NCBI GenBank assembly: GCA_965222505.1
Contig: OZ244956.1
Coordinates: forward strand, 1,984,001-2,048,000
From: G965222505 sp965222505
GTDB lineage: Bacteria > Bacteroidota > Rhodothermia > Rhodothermales > DATKEJ01
Direction: 5' to 3'
DNA length: 64,000 nt
The notes under the pieces are model-generated. The model had not been told where the DNA came from. It saw only the letters and a program-made list of their open reading frames with translations, and did not search any database. The number at the start of each line of letters is the position of its first letter. Position 1 is the stretch's first letter. Positions 1 to 9,652 of this stretch are shown here, in pieces. Made by a program: the position numbers and the translations under genes.

Positions 1-147
1 CCCATTTATGAAGTCGGCCGAAAAGCCGTCCAACGGCTGCTCTTCGCCATTGAACACCAAAACCAACATGCCCGCACACAGGAAGTGTTGCCCACCCAGG
101 TGATGGTGCGCGGTTCCTGTGGCGCAAAACCACTACCTGCTACATAA
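1..147 (+). CDS. LacI-family transcriptional regulator, C-terminal fragment
   Basis: Open from the first base of the window and ending in TAA; 48 residues remain. The reading PIYEVGRKAVQRLL ... LPTQVMVRGSCG lines up with the last part of the LacI/PurR-type effector-binding domain of the complete LacI protein at 40144-41139 (PIYELGRLGVQRVL ... LPVELIVRASSG). The DNA-binding half lies outside the window. It sits 69 bp upstream of a sugar-binding protein, TonB receptor and glycosidase block on the same strand, so it is the likely sugar-responsive regulator of that block. That role is inferred from position; the family call is fairly firm. Confidence 0.75.
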   Translation, partial: PIYEVGRKAVQRLLFAIEHQNQHARTQEVLPTQVMVRGSCGAKPLPAT

Positions 148-160
148 TTCACACCAAACG

Positions 161-186
161 CTGAATCGGATTTATCCCCCGATCAG
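161..186. promoter_or_regulatory. Inverted repeat upstream of the glucan locus, possible operator
   Basis: CTGAATCGG (161-169) faces CCGATCAG (179-186), an inverted repeat with one bulged base, about 30 bp before the first structural gene and just after the LacI-type gene. LacI proteins bind short palindromes, so this is a reasonable operator candidate. The match is short and could be chance. Confidence 0.3.
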
Positions 187-216
187 CCTATCATCATACC
201 CAAACACACCACCCCG

Positions 217-2205
217 ATGAAAAACAGCTTCGCTTTTTTAGGCCTCATCGCCCTGCTCCTCATTTCAAACCTGACCCCCGTCATGGCACAGCCTGTACGG
301 AACGGCGTCGATGTGATCTGGGCCAGGGACATTGAAGGCAGTACCCTGACCCTGGACGGACAACTCACCGAACCCGAGTGGATGTCCGCCGAAACCCTGC
401 AATTCCGGTGGAATGAAAACATGGGCTTCCCCGGCAGCGGTCAGAAAATCGAAGGCCAACCCGCCCTGGCCGAACCTTCCGACCCGCACGACGCGATGGT
501 CTACATCCTCCGCGATGGCAACACCCTGTGGCTGGGCATGATGGCCCAGGACCAATCCGTCGGCGGCGGCCTCAGCCTGTGGAATTTTGATGGCATTATC
601 ATGTCCATCTTCGACCGCAGCCAGCGCCCGGATACGGTCAATCAAAACAACAACTTCTTTGCCAACGGTGCACACTCCGAATTCTTCTATACCTGGTGGA
701 ACCCGGCCGACACGACCGATACCGGCGACCCCACACCTGGCATCGAAGCCCGCCTCTTCGGAGACTATGGCGTCGGCTTTAACGAAGGCAATTCCGGCGA
801 CCGCGGCGGGGCCCGCAACCCGGACGTCTGGGATGCCCGTGCGACCGTAGACGGCGTCGTCAATGACGATTCCCACGGCAACGACAACGGCTACACGATG
901 GAAATGCGCATCGACCTCGGTGCGATGGGCTATGACTTTAGCCAGGCCGATGGCGACGTCGTACCCTTCAACATTGCCGTACAGGACGATGATTTCAGTT
1001 GGCCGGAAAACCCGGACACCTCCTTCCTGTCCCGCGTCTGGTGGCAAAACCAGTGGGGCAACAACTTTAATGAAGGTGTCGCCTACATGCACGGCAACGA
1101 TGCCGTAACCATCAGCTCCGGCGATGCCCCCGAAGTGACCCAGCCCGAATTCACCGTCCCGAGCATTGGCGGCTTCGATGCCCCGACCATCGACGGCGCC
1201 CTGGATGAGGACATGTGGGCTGCCTCTGCGCCGATCTTCAACTTCGGCTACCAAGCGTCCAATGCCGACCTCATGGAAGGCAATCCTGGTGCCCTCGCCC
1301 CGTACCACGTCTCCTGGTTCGACCCTGACATCAACGGCGACGGTCGGGCTGCAGCCGTCGTTGACAATAACCCGGGCCGGTTCCATATGGCCTTTGAAGG
1401 CAATACCCTCTTCATCGGCCTCGACACCGATGATCAGGCCGTAAGTGGCTTCACCTCCGAAGGCGGGCGCGACGGCTTCCGCATCACGATGGCCCGCATG
1501 GACACGATGGCCAACGACGGATCCACACTCAACAAACAATTTGATTTCCTGATCGACTCTACAGGCGTGGTTCAAGGCAGCAATGATGCCTTTGATGCCC
1601 TGGCAGACGGCTCTATCGTAGCTGGTGCTTCCCTGAAAGGGACTTCCACCGTCGCCGACCCGACCGATGTGGACGAAGGGTACCAGATTGAAGTGGCCAT
1701 CGACCTCGTACAGGCCCTCGGCTATGCCTCCTCGGCCGGCAAGGTAGACGACCCGCGTATCTGGATTGCCCTGAACTTCTTCGATGGAGACTTCTTCGAA
1801 GACGCCGCCGCCAGCTACGCCAACCGGACCTGGATCGTTGGTGAACGGGGCGATGGTGCTTCCCTCTACGGCTACCTGAACAGCGAAACAGCCGTTGCCA
1901 ACGAAGCGGAAACCGAACTGCCCGCTTCCATCCGCCTCCTGGGTAACTACCCGAACCCGTTCAACCCGTCGACGCGCATCCAGTATGTCCTCCCGCAAGC
2001 CGGGAACGTCACGCTGGAACTCTTCGACGTGCTGGGCCGCAACCTGATGACTCTGAACCCCGGCCTGCAAAGCGCCGGCGAACAGGTCTTTACGTTTGAA
2101 GCCAACGGATTGGCCTCGGGCACCTACCTGTATCGCATTGCCGTGGAAACGGTTAGCGGCAACGTGTCCCGCAGCCAGGTCGGCCGGATGATTCTATTGA
2201 AATAA
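217..2205 (+). CDS. T9SS-secreted protein with two CBM9-like sugar-binding domains
   Basis: 662 residues. A signal peptide (about 1-24, ending VMAQ) is followed by two related beta-sandwich domains, roughly 35-290 and 315-560. Each opens with the CBM9-type signature: LTLDGQLTEPEW in the first, PTIDGALDEDMW in the second. The C-terminus (about 570-662) is a type A T9SS sorting domain: NYPNPFNPSTRI, LFDVLGR, then GTYLYRI. The protein should therefore cross the outer membrane by type IX secretion and be released or held at the cell surface. CBM9-type folds bind glycan ends, so it may capture the glucan cleaved by the downstream enzymes; no catalytic residues were recognised. First structural gene of the block, separated from the TonB receptor by a stem-loop. 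Confidence 0.75.
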   Translation: MKNSFAFLGLIALLLISNLTPVMAQPVRNGVDVIWARDIEGSTLTLDGQLTEPEWMSAETLQFRWNENMGFPGSGQKIEGQPALAEPSDPHDAMVYILRDGNTLWLGMMAQDQSVGGGLSLWNFDGIIMSIFDRSQRPDTVNQNNNFFANGAHSEFFYTWWNPADTTDTGDPTPGIEARLFGDYGVGFNEGNSGDRGGARNPDVWDARATVDGVVNDDSHGNDNGYTMEMRIDLGAMGYDFSQADGDVVPFNIAVQDDDFSWPENPDTSFLSRVWWQNQWGNNFNEGVAYMHGNDAVTISSGDAPEVTQPEFTVPSIGGFDAPTIDGALDEDMWAASAPIFNFGYQASNADLMEGNPGALAPYHVSWFDPDINGDGRAAAVVDNNPGRFHMAFEGNTLFIGLDTDDQAVSGFTSEGGRDGFRITMARMDTMANDGSTLNKQFDFLIDSTGVVQGSNDAFDALADGSIVAGASLKGTSTVADPTDVDEGYQIEVAIDLVQALGYASSAGKVDDPRIWIALNFFDGDFFEDAAASYANRTWIVGERGDGASLYGYLNSETAVANEAETELPASIRLLGNYPNPFNPSTRIQYVLPQAGNVTLELFDVLGRNLMTLNPGLQSAGEQVFTFEANGLASGTYLYRIAVETVSGNVSRSQVGRMILLK

Positions 2206-2230
2206 TCCCCAATCTCGTTTCCCCCAACAA

Positions 2231-2270
2231 ACGGCGTGCGGGTTACCGCTGCGTGAGACCCGCACGCCGT
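2231..2270 (+). terminator. Perfect 13-bp stem-loop between the CBM9-like gene and the TonB receptor gene
   Basis: ACGGCGTGCGGGT (2231-2243) and its exact reverse complement (2258-2270) enclose a 14-nt loop. No T-run follows, so it is not a classic intrinsic terminator. In an intercistronic position it could stabilise the upstream mRNA, cause partial termination, or both, giving unequal expression of the two genes. Confidence 0.6.
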
Positions 2271-2287
2271 CCCTAGCCTTCGACACC

Positions 2288-4969
2288 ATGAGGCTCCGTA
2301 TCTGGCTTCTGCTGCCCTTGGTGTGCCTGCTCGGCACGCAACATGCTTCAGCCCAAACCGGAAAACTGGCCGGGACCGTGCTGGATGCCAACGGCGAACC
2401 GGCCATCGGCGCAACGGTCCTCGTCCAGGGTACCACCCTCGGAGCCGCGGTCGATTTTGAAGGCGACTATGCCATTCTGCAAATTCCGTCCGGTACCTAC
2501 AATGTCCGGTTCAGTAGCATCGGCTTTCAGACCCAGATTATTGAAGGCGTCCGCATCTCCTCCAACCGCACCACCAACCTTGACGTGACCCTCCAGGAAG
2601 ATGTCATCGAAGGCGAAGAGGTGATCGTCACAGCCGAAAAACCCGTCGTAGACATCACCCTGACCTCCTCAATGGCCACGCTCACCCAGGAAGACATCGA
2701 AATCCTGCCGGTGCAAAACCTGGACGACATCGTCAACCTCCAGGCCGGCGTGGTGGATGGGCATTTCCGGGGAGGACGCTCCGGCGAGGTGCAGTATCAG
2801 GTGGACGGCGTCTCGGTCAACAACCCGTTTAACAACGAATCCTCGCTTAAACTGGACCGCTCCGTGCTGCAAGAAGTCCAGGTCATCCAGGGCACCTTCG
2901 ATGCCGAATACGGCCAGGCCATGAGCGGCGTGGTCAATGCGGTGCTTCGCAGCGGAGACCGCGACCGCTACCGGTTCTCCGCCGAAGTCTATGGAGGTGA
3001 TTTCTTCAGCCCCGGCAACGACTCGGTCGTCGTCTTCAACCGGTTCGATGGCGCACAGGAGGTAGCCCTCTTTCCGTACATCACCGAGGTCAGCCCGGAT
3101 GCCCGGCAAAACTACCAACTCAGCCTCAGTGGGCCGATGCCGGTTCTGCCCAACACCACGTTTCTGATTAACGCCCAGCGATTTATCAACCGGGGCCACC
3201 TGATGGGGCAGCGCGTGTTCGTTCCAACGGACTCCGCCGATTTCGAACGCCAGATTTTCAACGGCTCCGGGGACGGCGCGCTCGTTCCCATGGGCACCAG
3301 CACCGAATGGGCCTGGCTGGGCAAACTCTCCAACTACTCCCTGCCCAACATCCAACTGGATTACCAGTTCATCACCAACCGCATCAAGCGCCGCCCGTAT
3401 TCGCACAACTTCCGGTTCAACCCGGACGGTACGAAGGTCCAGCGTCAGTTTTCCATCGTCCACGGTCTCGACTGGACCCATACCCTCTCGAACCGGCTCT
3501 TCTATGAAATGAGCCTGCGGCACAACTACTTTGATCTCGAGGATTTCAAGTACGAAGACGTTCGAGACCCGCGCTACTTCGAGGCCGGCCAACCCCGCGG
3601 TGATGCCAATTTCCTGGAAGGCGCGATTGTGCAGGGCGTGGACCTGGGCCGCTTCGTACAACGCACCAACTCGCTGGTTGCCAAAGGGGCCATCACCAGC
3701 CAGTTGACCAAAATCCACCTTCTCAAGGCCGGGTTTGAGTGGCAGTTTTCGGACCTAGACTTCGGGGTACCCGGCCAGATTCGGCCTGTGGTCATCGACG
3801 GCATTCAGCAACTCGGCGTGATCGAAGACACCCTCGGAGCCGAAGTCATCAACTTCAAACCCCTGCAAGGGGCTTTCTTCCTGCAAGACCGGATGGAATG
3901 GCGAGACCTGCGCATCCGGGCCGGATTACGGTTTGAATACTTCGATGCCAATGGCCAGGTCCCAAGCGACCTCCAAAACCCGGCCAATGCCATTACCGGT
4001 GCCCCTGAAAGTCGGCAACTGGACACCACGGCCAAACTGGCCCTTGCACCGCGTCTGGGCGTCTCATTCCCGATCCTGAACCGGGCCTCCATGTTTTTCT
4101 CCTACGGGCACTTTTACCAGTTGCCCGGCCTGGGTCAGATGTTCTCGAACGCCGACTATACCATCCTGCGCGACCTACAGGCCGGGGCCGTCAGCTATGG
4201 CGTACTCGGCAACCCGGACCTCGAACCTGAATTTACGGTCCAGTACGAGTTCGGGTTTAAGTCGGAGCTGACCTCTTTTCTGGGATTGGACCTGAGCCTG
4301 TTTTACAAAGACGTCCGGGATCTGCTGGGGGTAGAATTCGTCCAGACCTACACGGCTGCCGAATACGCCCGGCTGACCAACATTGACTTCGGTGGGGTAC
4401 GCGGCTTTACCCTGGCCCTGGACCAGCGCCGCCTCGGCAACCTGAGTACCTCGCTGGACTATACCTTCCAGCGGGCCGTCGGGAACGCGAGTGATCCCCG
4501 GGAAACGGCCAACCGGGCTGCTGCCGGTGAAGACCCACGCCCCCGGCAGGTACCCTTCAACTGGGACCAGCGCCATACCCTGAATGGCTCCGTCGTCTTT
4601 GCTGATCCCAATAACTATGCCCTCACCGGCATCCTCAAGTTTTCGAGCGGCCAGCCCTATACGCCGTCACTCAGTACCGGCTTCGGCGCCGACCTCGAAG
4701 CCAACTCAGGCCGCAAGCCTACGAGCGTGATTGTAGACCTCCGGGCCGAGAAATTCTTTACGCTGGGCGGCCTCCAGTGGACCGGCTTTATGCGGGTGTT
4801 CAACCTGTTCGATCAACACTACCGAAACGGCTTTGTCTATTCCGACACCGGCAGCCCCTATTACACCCTGCTGCCCGCCCAACAGCGGAACCCCAACCCC
4901 AACCGGCTCTTCCCGCCGCGCCGCATCGAGATTGGATTTTCGTTACGGGGGGCATTTGGAAGACAATAA
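2288..4969 (+). CDS. TonB-dependent receptor with N-terminal carboxypeptidase-like domain
   Basis: 893 residues, typical for the family. Signal peptide about 1-22 (ASAQ). Residues 25-115 form a carboxypeptidase-regulatory-like domain (KLAGTVLDANGEPAIGATV ... GTYNVRFSSIGF), which marks the Bacteroidota SusC-like and related receptors. The plug follows at about 120-230 (DDIVNLQAGV ... YQVDGVSVNNPF) and then a long beta-barrel ending in an aromatic-rich strand. It would import a ligand across the outer membrane using TonB energy. No SusD partner is adjacent; instead the next genes encode a large exported protein and a PorV-family protein, an arrangement I associate with Rhodothermota-type genomes. 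Substrate is inferred (beta-1,2-gluco-oligosaccharides) only from the GH144/GH3 genes downstream. Confidence 0.9.
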   Translation: MRLRIWLLLPLVCLLGTQHASAQTGKLAGTVLDANGEPAIGATVLVQGTTLGAAVDFEGDYAILQIPSGTYNVRFSSIGFQTQIIEGVRISSNRTTNLDVTLQEDVIEGEEVIVTAEKPVVDITLTSSMATLTQEDIEILPVQNLDDIVNLQAGVVDGHFRGGRSGEVQYQVDGVSVNNPFNNESSLKLDRSVLQEVQVIQGTFDAEYGQAMSGVVNAVLRSGDRDRYRFSAEVYGGDFFSPGNDSVVVFNRFDGAQEVALFPYITEVSPDARQNYQLSLSGPMPVLPNTTFLINAQRFINRGHLMGQRVFVPTDSADFERQIFNGSGDGALVPMGTSTEWAWLGKLSNYSLPNIQLDYQFITNRIKRRPYSHNFRFNPDGTKVQRQFSIVHGLDWTHTLSNRLFYEMSLRHNYFDLEDFKYEDVRDPRYFEAGQPRGDANFLEGAIVQGVDLGRFVQRTNSLVAKGAITSQLTKIHLLKAGFEWQFSDLDFGVPGQIRPVVIDGIQQLGVIEDTLGAEVINFKPLQGAFFLQDRMEWRDLRIRAGLRFEYFDANGQVPSDLQNPANAITGAPESRQLDTTAKLALAPRLGVSFPILNRASMFFSYGHFYQLPGLGQMFSNADYTILRDLQAGAVSYGVLGNPDLEPEFTVQYEFGFKSELTSFLGLDLSLFYKDVRDLLGVEFVQTYTAAEYARLTNIDFGGVRGFTLALDQRRLGNLSTSLDYTFQRAVGNASDPRETANRAAAGEDPRPRQVPFNWDQRHTLNGSVVFADPNNYALTGILKFSSGQPYTPSLSTGFGADLEANSGRKPTSVIVDLRAEKFFTLGGLQWTGFMRVFNLFDQHYRNGFVYSDTGSPYYTLLPAQQRNPNPNRLFPPRRIEIGFSLRGAFGRQ

Positions 4970-5002
4970 TCGAATGCTAAACACGCCTGTCGTTCTCGGC
5001 TC

Positions 5003-5118
5003 ATGCCATCGCGAACCCCGAAGCGTAGCGAGGGGTGTAGCAATCTCATTGCGGGCACCTGCGCTCGAAATGAGACGGCCACGTCAGACCCGTTCGGGCC
5101 TTCCTCGCCGTGACACGA
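5003..5118. repeat. REP-like palindromic intergenic element, copy 1
   Basis: A degenerate imperfect palindrome of the widespread CATCGCGAACC-GAAGCG ... GGGTGTAGCAATC type, with an inner pair CAATCTCATT (5041-5050) / AATGAGACGGC (5069-5079) and CCTCGCCGTGACA at the far end. A second copy lies at 13943-14026. An open frame that runs through this element into the downstream gene is not its true N-terminus. Confidence 0.65.
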
Positions 5119-5147
5119 GGATAAACCTCTACTGTACTATTTTAACC

Positions 5148-8100
5148 TTGCAACGCTACCTATACCTTCCCCTCCTGCTCGTCGGGCTACTCTGGCCAGT
5201 GATGCTGCATGCGCAGGAATTACAGCCCGTGGTACCGCCCGAATTACGGGGCCGGATTGATCAGGAGCGCATCGGTACGCACGATGCCAACCGGATGCGG
5301 ACCCAGTTCTACAACTACGGGATGGTAGGAGATTTTCAGGTCAACCCGGACCTGAGCATCTTCCACTCCGTCGAGGTTCCTAAAGGGACCGGCACCAATT
5401 ATTCGGATGGGGTCACCCCCTTTGTGTTGGCACGCGTCGACCAGGAAAACGGCCGGGAAGCCTACATCATGGAAACCGGCTACCGGGAACGGCAAGCCCG
5501 AAGCCCGCTGTCCAGCCGCATCATGCGCTTCGAACCGAGGCCCGGCTATGTGCAGGTCGATCCCGGCATCAACCAGGGCCGCTCCATCGCCGTCAGCAAC
5601 GACCCGCGCACGTGGCCGGACTGCTGGATCGACAAGGAAAACGACCCGGACGATCCGGGCTGGTGTGGAAGCTGGAACGGCTTCTTCGGCAAACGCCCCA
5701 ATGCCGACCAGGAATCGTTTTTTGTGATGGACGACAACTTCTACGATGCCTGGCAGTTTTGGCCTGACGACCGGGACCGTACCCGGCGCGGCCTGGGGCT
5801 ACGGGTGGAAGTCCGCGGCTTTCAATGGTCGAACCCTCAGGCCCAGAACGTGATCTTCTGGCACTACGACATTGTCAATGAAAGTACCACTTCTTATGAC
5901 GATATCGTCTTCGGCCTGTACATGGACTCCGGCGTGGGCGGCTCGGCCCAATCCTGTGACGGCGTGGCCGAAAGCGATGATGACAACGCCTTCTACAACG
6001 TCGACTTCGGCCTGAACCTCGTTTACACCTGGGACAAAGGCGGACGCGGTGTAAACCTGAGCAGTAACTGCGCCGAAACCGGCTACCTGGGCTACGCCTA
6101 CCTCGAAACCCCCGGCAACCCCTTCGACACCACCGATAACGACGGCGACGGCATCCTGGACGAAAAACGTGACGGCGGCCCGGGCCAATTGATCGAAGGA
6201 CAAGACGCCATCCGGGCCTACGTCCAAAGCAACTACGGCCTCGCCGACTTTGAAGCCTTCTACGGCCCCCTCCTCGAACGACCGGCCTACATCGCGGGCA
6301 CATGGTGGACCGGCGATGAAGACATGGACTGGCTCGCCGAATTTAACGACACCGGCGCCGACGGCATCTTCGCCGACGACGATAACCCGCCGGACACCGG
6401 GGAAGGCGACGGCATCCCCACCCCTGGTGAAGCCAACTTCGACAATGTGGACATTAACGAGTCCGACATGATCGGCCTGACGGGGTTCAAGATGAACCGC
6501 ATCCGGGCCGGGGCTGGCGCACCCAGTTCCGAAACGGACAACGTGATCTTCTTCATGAACGAACGCGAATGGCCGCTTCGACTCTATAATCAGTTCACCG
6601 ATCCTGACCCCAACGTGCGATTCGATAATGCCCTGGTCCTCAACTATAACATCGGCTTCCTGTTTGCCTCGGGGCCGTTCCGGTTAGAGGCCGGACGGCG
6701 CGAACGGTTTAGCCTGGCCCTGGCCTACGGTGATGACCTGCTGGAACTCGAAGAAACCGTTGAAACCGTCCAGGCCATCTACACGGCCAATTACCAGTTT
6801 GCCACCCCCCCACCACAACCAACCCTGCAAGCCTTCGCGGGCGACGGCTTCGTGACGCTCTCCTGGGACAACGCCGCCGAAAAGGGCGTGGACCCCGTAA
6901 CCAACCGCAACGACTTCGAGGGCTACCGCATCTACCGCGCCACAGACCCCAACTTCCTGGACGCGCAAGACGTGACCAATGCACGCGGGACCGGCCCGTT
7001 CGGCAATGGTCGACCGCTGGCCCAATTCGACTTGGAAAACGACATCCAGGGCTTCTCGAATATCACGGTGCAGGGCAACGCCTACTGGCTCGGCGAAGAC
7101 TCCGGTGTGACGCACACCTTCACCGACTCCACGGTGACCAACGGCCAGACGTATTACTACGCCGTCACGGCCTATGACCGGGGCGCGGAGGAATTCAAGT
7201 TCTTCCCTTCGGAAAACGCGATTGCCATTTCCCGAACCCCACGGGGGGGCACAATCCTGCCCCAAAATGCGGTAGAAATCCGGCCCAACCCCCCTGTGCC
7301 AGGCTACGTTGCTGCCGAGGTGGACAACAACGCCGTGACCCACCTCGAAGGCGATGGCACAGGCACCGTGCAGTTGGCCGTACAAAACTCGGTACTGGTT
7401 CCGAACGACCACCTGTTCCGCATCGACTTTCAGGCCCTCGCCGACAGCATCCGCGCCCAGAGCTATAGCCTGACCAACACGACCACCGGCGAAGTCCTGT
7501 TCGAAACCGGCCTGGACCTGGATGGCCGGGGGATTGGCCCCATCGGCTCGGGCCTGTTGCCGATTATCGATACCCCGCCAACGGTCGAGGTCGATTCCAT
7601 CCATACCGGTTTTACCTCCGGCAATGCCAACGTGGCGGTAAACGTGCGCTACGCCGAGACCTTACCCATCAACCTGCGTCGGCCCGGCTTCCCGGAAAAC
7701 ATCACGCTGACCTTTGATGATGCGCCGCTGGACACCTCTCGTGCGGCCATTGGTGCACCAGCCATTCCGGCGCGGTTCAAGGTGGTCACCAACGAGACCG
7801 GGATACAACTTGAATTCCGTTTTCGGGATGTCGATGAAGACCAGACCCTGAGCGCCGAAGGGGAATACATCGAAATCCTGACCCCCGAGGCCGAGGAGTC
7901 TACCCGGCTCCGCCCCACCTGGCGCATCGACGTTGACCCCGAACGCACGCCGGATGCCGTCGATCCCCCCGGCTCCGGCGATGTGTTCACCCTGGCTGTC
8001 CATAAACCACTCGGCACGGCGGACGTATTCACGTTCACCTCGCGCGGGGCATATGTGGATGATGCTCTGGCAGAACGTGCGTTTGACGACACAGCCCCGT

Positions 8101-8399
8101 ATGTGGTACCCAACCCCTATGTGGCCTCCGCCAGCTTTGAACCCGAACGGTTTGCCGTGAGCGGACGGGGGGTACGCCGCTTGGAATTCCGGGCCATTCC
8201 AGCCGGGAGTACCATCCGTATCTACACGGTGCGCGGGGAGTTGATTCAAACCCTGTTCCACGACGGCGGCACCACCGGCATGGTCCCCTGGAATTTGAGG
8301 TCAAAAGACAACCTTGAAGTGGCCCCCGGCCTGTACATCTTCCACGTAGATGCCGGAGCGCTGGGTAAATCCACCGGCAAATTTGCCATCATCAAATGA
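5148..8399 (+). CDS. Large exported protein with fibronectin III domain and T9SS-like C-terminus
   Basis: 1083 residues from the TTG at 5148. The frame stays open upstream, but that part is REP-like repeat sequence and overlaps the receptor gene. TTG gives a clean signal peptide (QRYLYLPLLLVGLLWPVMLHAQ), so it is chosen; it could also be wrong by a few codons. The middle has acidic calcium-loop-like stretches (DNDGDGILDE near 327). A fibronectin III fold lies at about 557-690 (FVTLSWDN ... GYRIYRATD). The C-terminus (YVVPNPYVASASF ... APGLYIFHVDA ... FAIIK) resembles a T9SS sorting domain without the usual YPNPF start. It lies between a TonB receptor and a PorV-like gene, so it is probably a surface partner of that receptor. 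No enzymatic motif was recognised. Confidence 0.7.
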   Translation: MQRYLYLPLLLVGLLWPVMLHAQELQPVVPPELRGRIDQERIGTHDANRMRTQFYNYGMVGDFQVNPDLSIFHSVEVPKGTGTNYSDGVTPFVLARVDQENGREAYIMETGYRERQARSPLSSRIMRFEPRPGYVQVDPGINQGRSIAVSNDPRTWPDCWIDKENDPDDPGWCGSWNGFFGKRPNADQESFFVMDDNFYDAWQFWPDDRDRTRRGLGLRVEVRGFQWSNPQAQNVIFWHYDIVNESTTSYDDIVFGLYMDSGVGGSAQSCDGVAESDDDNAFYNVDFGLNLVYTWDKGGRGVNLSSNCAETGYLGYAYLETPGNPFDTTDNDGDGILDEKRDGGPGQLIEGQDAIRAYVQSNYGLADFEAFYGPLLERPAYIAGTWWTGDEDMDWLAEFNDTGADGIFADDDNPPDTGEGDGIPTPGEANFDNVDINESDMIGLTGFKMNRIRAGAGAPSSETDNVIFFMNEREWPLRLYNQFTDPDPNVRFDNALVLNYNIGFLFASGPFRLEAGRRERFSLALAYGDDLLELEETVETVQAIYTANYQFATPPPQPTLQAFAGDGFVTLSWDNAAEKGVDPVTNRNDFEGYRIYRATDPNFLDAQDVTNARGTGPFGNGRPLAQFDLENDIQGFSNITVQGNAYWLGEDSGVTHTFTDSTVTNGQTYYYAVTAYDRGAEEFKFFPSENAIAISRTPRGGTILPQNAVEIRPNPPVPGYVAAEVDNNAVTHLEGDGTGTVQLAVQNSVLVPNDHLFRIDFQALADSIRAQSYSLTNTTTGEVLFETGLDLDGRGIGPIGSGLLPIIDTPPTVEVDSIHTGFTSGNANVAVNVRYAETLPINLRRPGFPENITLTFDDAPLDTSRAAIGAPAIPARFKVVTNETGIQLEFRFRDVDEDQTLSAEGEYIEILTPEAEESTRLRPTWRIDVDPERTPDAVDPPGSGDVFTLAVHKPLGTADVFTFTSRGAYVDDALAERAFDDTAPYVVPNPYVASASFEPERFAVSGRGVRRLEFRAIPAGSTIRIYTVRGELIQTLFHDGGTTGMVPWNLRSKDNLEVAPGLYIFHVDAGALGKSTGKFAIIK

Positions 8400-8418
8400 G
8401 TTTACGCAGGTTCTTCCG

Positions 8419-9609
8419 ATGAATCGCCTTTTCCAGATGATCGCCCTGCTGTTCCGTTTCGCGACCCGGTTACGTCCGGATCATCAGGCCCAAACACGGA
8501 CACGACATGTCGTGTCCCTACGGAATTGGTTTCAACGCCCCAGATCAACCCAAATACGGGATTGGTTTCAACGTTGGGGACCACCCCGCACGTCGCACGT
8601 CGCACATCGCACATCGCACCTGATATGCCTTCTGCTTTTACTTCCGGCGGCTGTGGCGCTGGGGCAGACGAAGGTCGGCACCACGGTCGGGCAATTTCTA
8701 TTGATTGAACCCGGCGCCCGCACGGCCGGGATGGGCAATGCCGGTGTGGCAACCTTCGACGACCTGATGGCTGCCTACTACAACCCCGGTGCAGCCGGGT
8801 ACAGGACGGGCTCCGGTGTACAGTTTACCCACAGCCGATGGCTGGCCGAGATCGAATACAATTACGGCATCGCCGCCGTAGGTTTCGGCACCGGCAACAC
8901 CTTCCTCCTGACCGTCACGACGCTCAACTCCGGTGAAATCGACGTCCGCACCGTTGATCAACCCCTGGGTACCGGTGAGCGCTACACCGTCAGTAACCTT
9001 GCATTGGGACTGGGCTTTAGCCGCCGCGTAACGGACCGCTTCTCGGCAGGCATTCAGGTGAAACTCATTCAGGAAACCATCTGGCACAGTCGGCTAAGCG
9101 CCACGGCCCTCGATCTCGGCGTGCTCTACGAACTGCCCTTCCGCGCCCACATTGGGGCCAGCATCTCGAACTTCGGCACCCGAGGTACCTTCGACGGGCG
9201 CGACCTCCGCATCCGGTTCGACCAGGACCCCGGCCGGTTCGGGGACAACAGCAGCTTGCCTGCCGCGTTGGAAACAGAAGACTTCCCGTTACCCATCTTC
9301 TTCCGCGTTGGCATTGGCTTTCCCGTGGATCTGGGGGCCAACAACCAACTCAAGCTCGCTGTGGATGCGTTTCACCCGAGTGACAACACCGAGAGCGTGA
9401 GTTTGGGGGGCGAATGGGGCTTCCGGGACCTCTTCTTCGCCCGCGCCGGGTACCAGAACCTGTTTCAGGACGATAGCGAAATGGGCCTGACTCTCGGTGG
9501 CGGCCTGAAATACCGGACGGCCGGGCAGCATGTTCGGTTTGACTACGCCTGGGTCGAACACGAACGCATCGGCAACACCCACCGCTTTACCCTCGGCCTG
9601 GATTTTTGA
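8419..9609 (+). CDS. PorV/PorQ-family outer-membrane beta-barrel protein
   Basis: 396 residues from ATG 8419. The mature part begins QTKVGTTVGQFLLIEPGARTA and continues GMGNAGVATFDDLMAAYYNPG, the typical opening of PorV/PorQ-family proteins, then predicted barrel strands and a terminal FTLGLDF. PorV is an outer-membrane shuttle that hands T9SS cargo to the attachment machinery. This paralogue next to a TonB receptor and a large exported protein may be a dedicated helper for those two. Oddity: about 50 codons between the start and the hydrophobic core of the signal peptide (LICLLLLLPAAVALGQ) consist of repeat DNA (8498-8622). Either the repeat invaded the signal-peptide region in frame, or the true start is non-canonical. 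No ATG, GTG or TTG lies closer in frame. Confidence 0.85.
   Translation: MNRLFQMIALLFRFATRLRPDHQAQTRTRHVVSLRNWFQRPRSTQIRDWFQRWGPPRTSHVAHRTSHLICLLLLLPAAVALGQTKVGTTVGQFLLIEPGARTAGMGNAGVATFDDLMAAYYNPGAAGYRTGSGVQFTHSRWLAEIEYNYGIAAVGFGTGNTFLLTVTTLNSGEIDVRTVDQPLGTGERYTVSNLALGLGFSRRVTDRFSAGIQVKLIQETIWHSRLSATALDLGVLYELPFRAHIGASISNFGTRGTFDGRDLRIRFDQDPGRFGDNSSLPAALETEDFPLPIFFRVGIGFPVDLGANNQLKLAVDAFHPSDNTESVSLGGEWGFRDLFFARAGYQNLFQDDSEMGLTLGGGLKYRTAGQHVRFDYAWVEHERIGNTHRFTLGLDF
8498..8622. repeat. Composite repeat inside the 5' end of the PorV-like gene
   Basis: Three repeat types lie in a row. A perfect 20-bp palindrome GGACACGACATGTCGTGTCC occupies 8498-8517. A 16-bp direct repeat, GGRATTGGTTTCAACG, occurs at 8522-8537 and 8558-8573, 36 bp apart. 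Five heptamer units, GCACRTC four times then GCACCTG, fill 8588-8622. The reading frame of the downstream protein passes through all three. Confidence 0.85.
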
Positions 9610-9652
9610 GCGCTTTGCAGGGTTGCCTATCAATGAGAGGAAATAGATTGAC

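Noticed and set aside
265..2070. 601-codon open frame on the - strand
   Set aside because: Antisense to the CBM9-like T9SS gene, no signal or motif; arises from GC-biased codon use of the true gene.
4833..5147. N-terminal extension of the large exported protein back to 4833
   Set aside because: Overlaps the TonB receptor end and then reads through a REP-like element; the signal peptide begins at 5148.
8522..8573. Two 16-bp repeats 36 bp apart, CRISPR-like spacing
   Set aside because: Only two copies, short repeat, no cas genes and part of an open frame.
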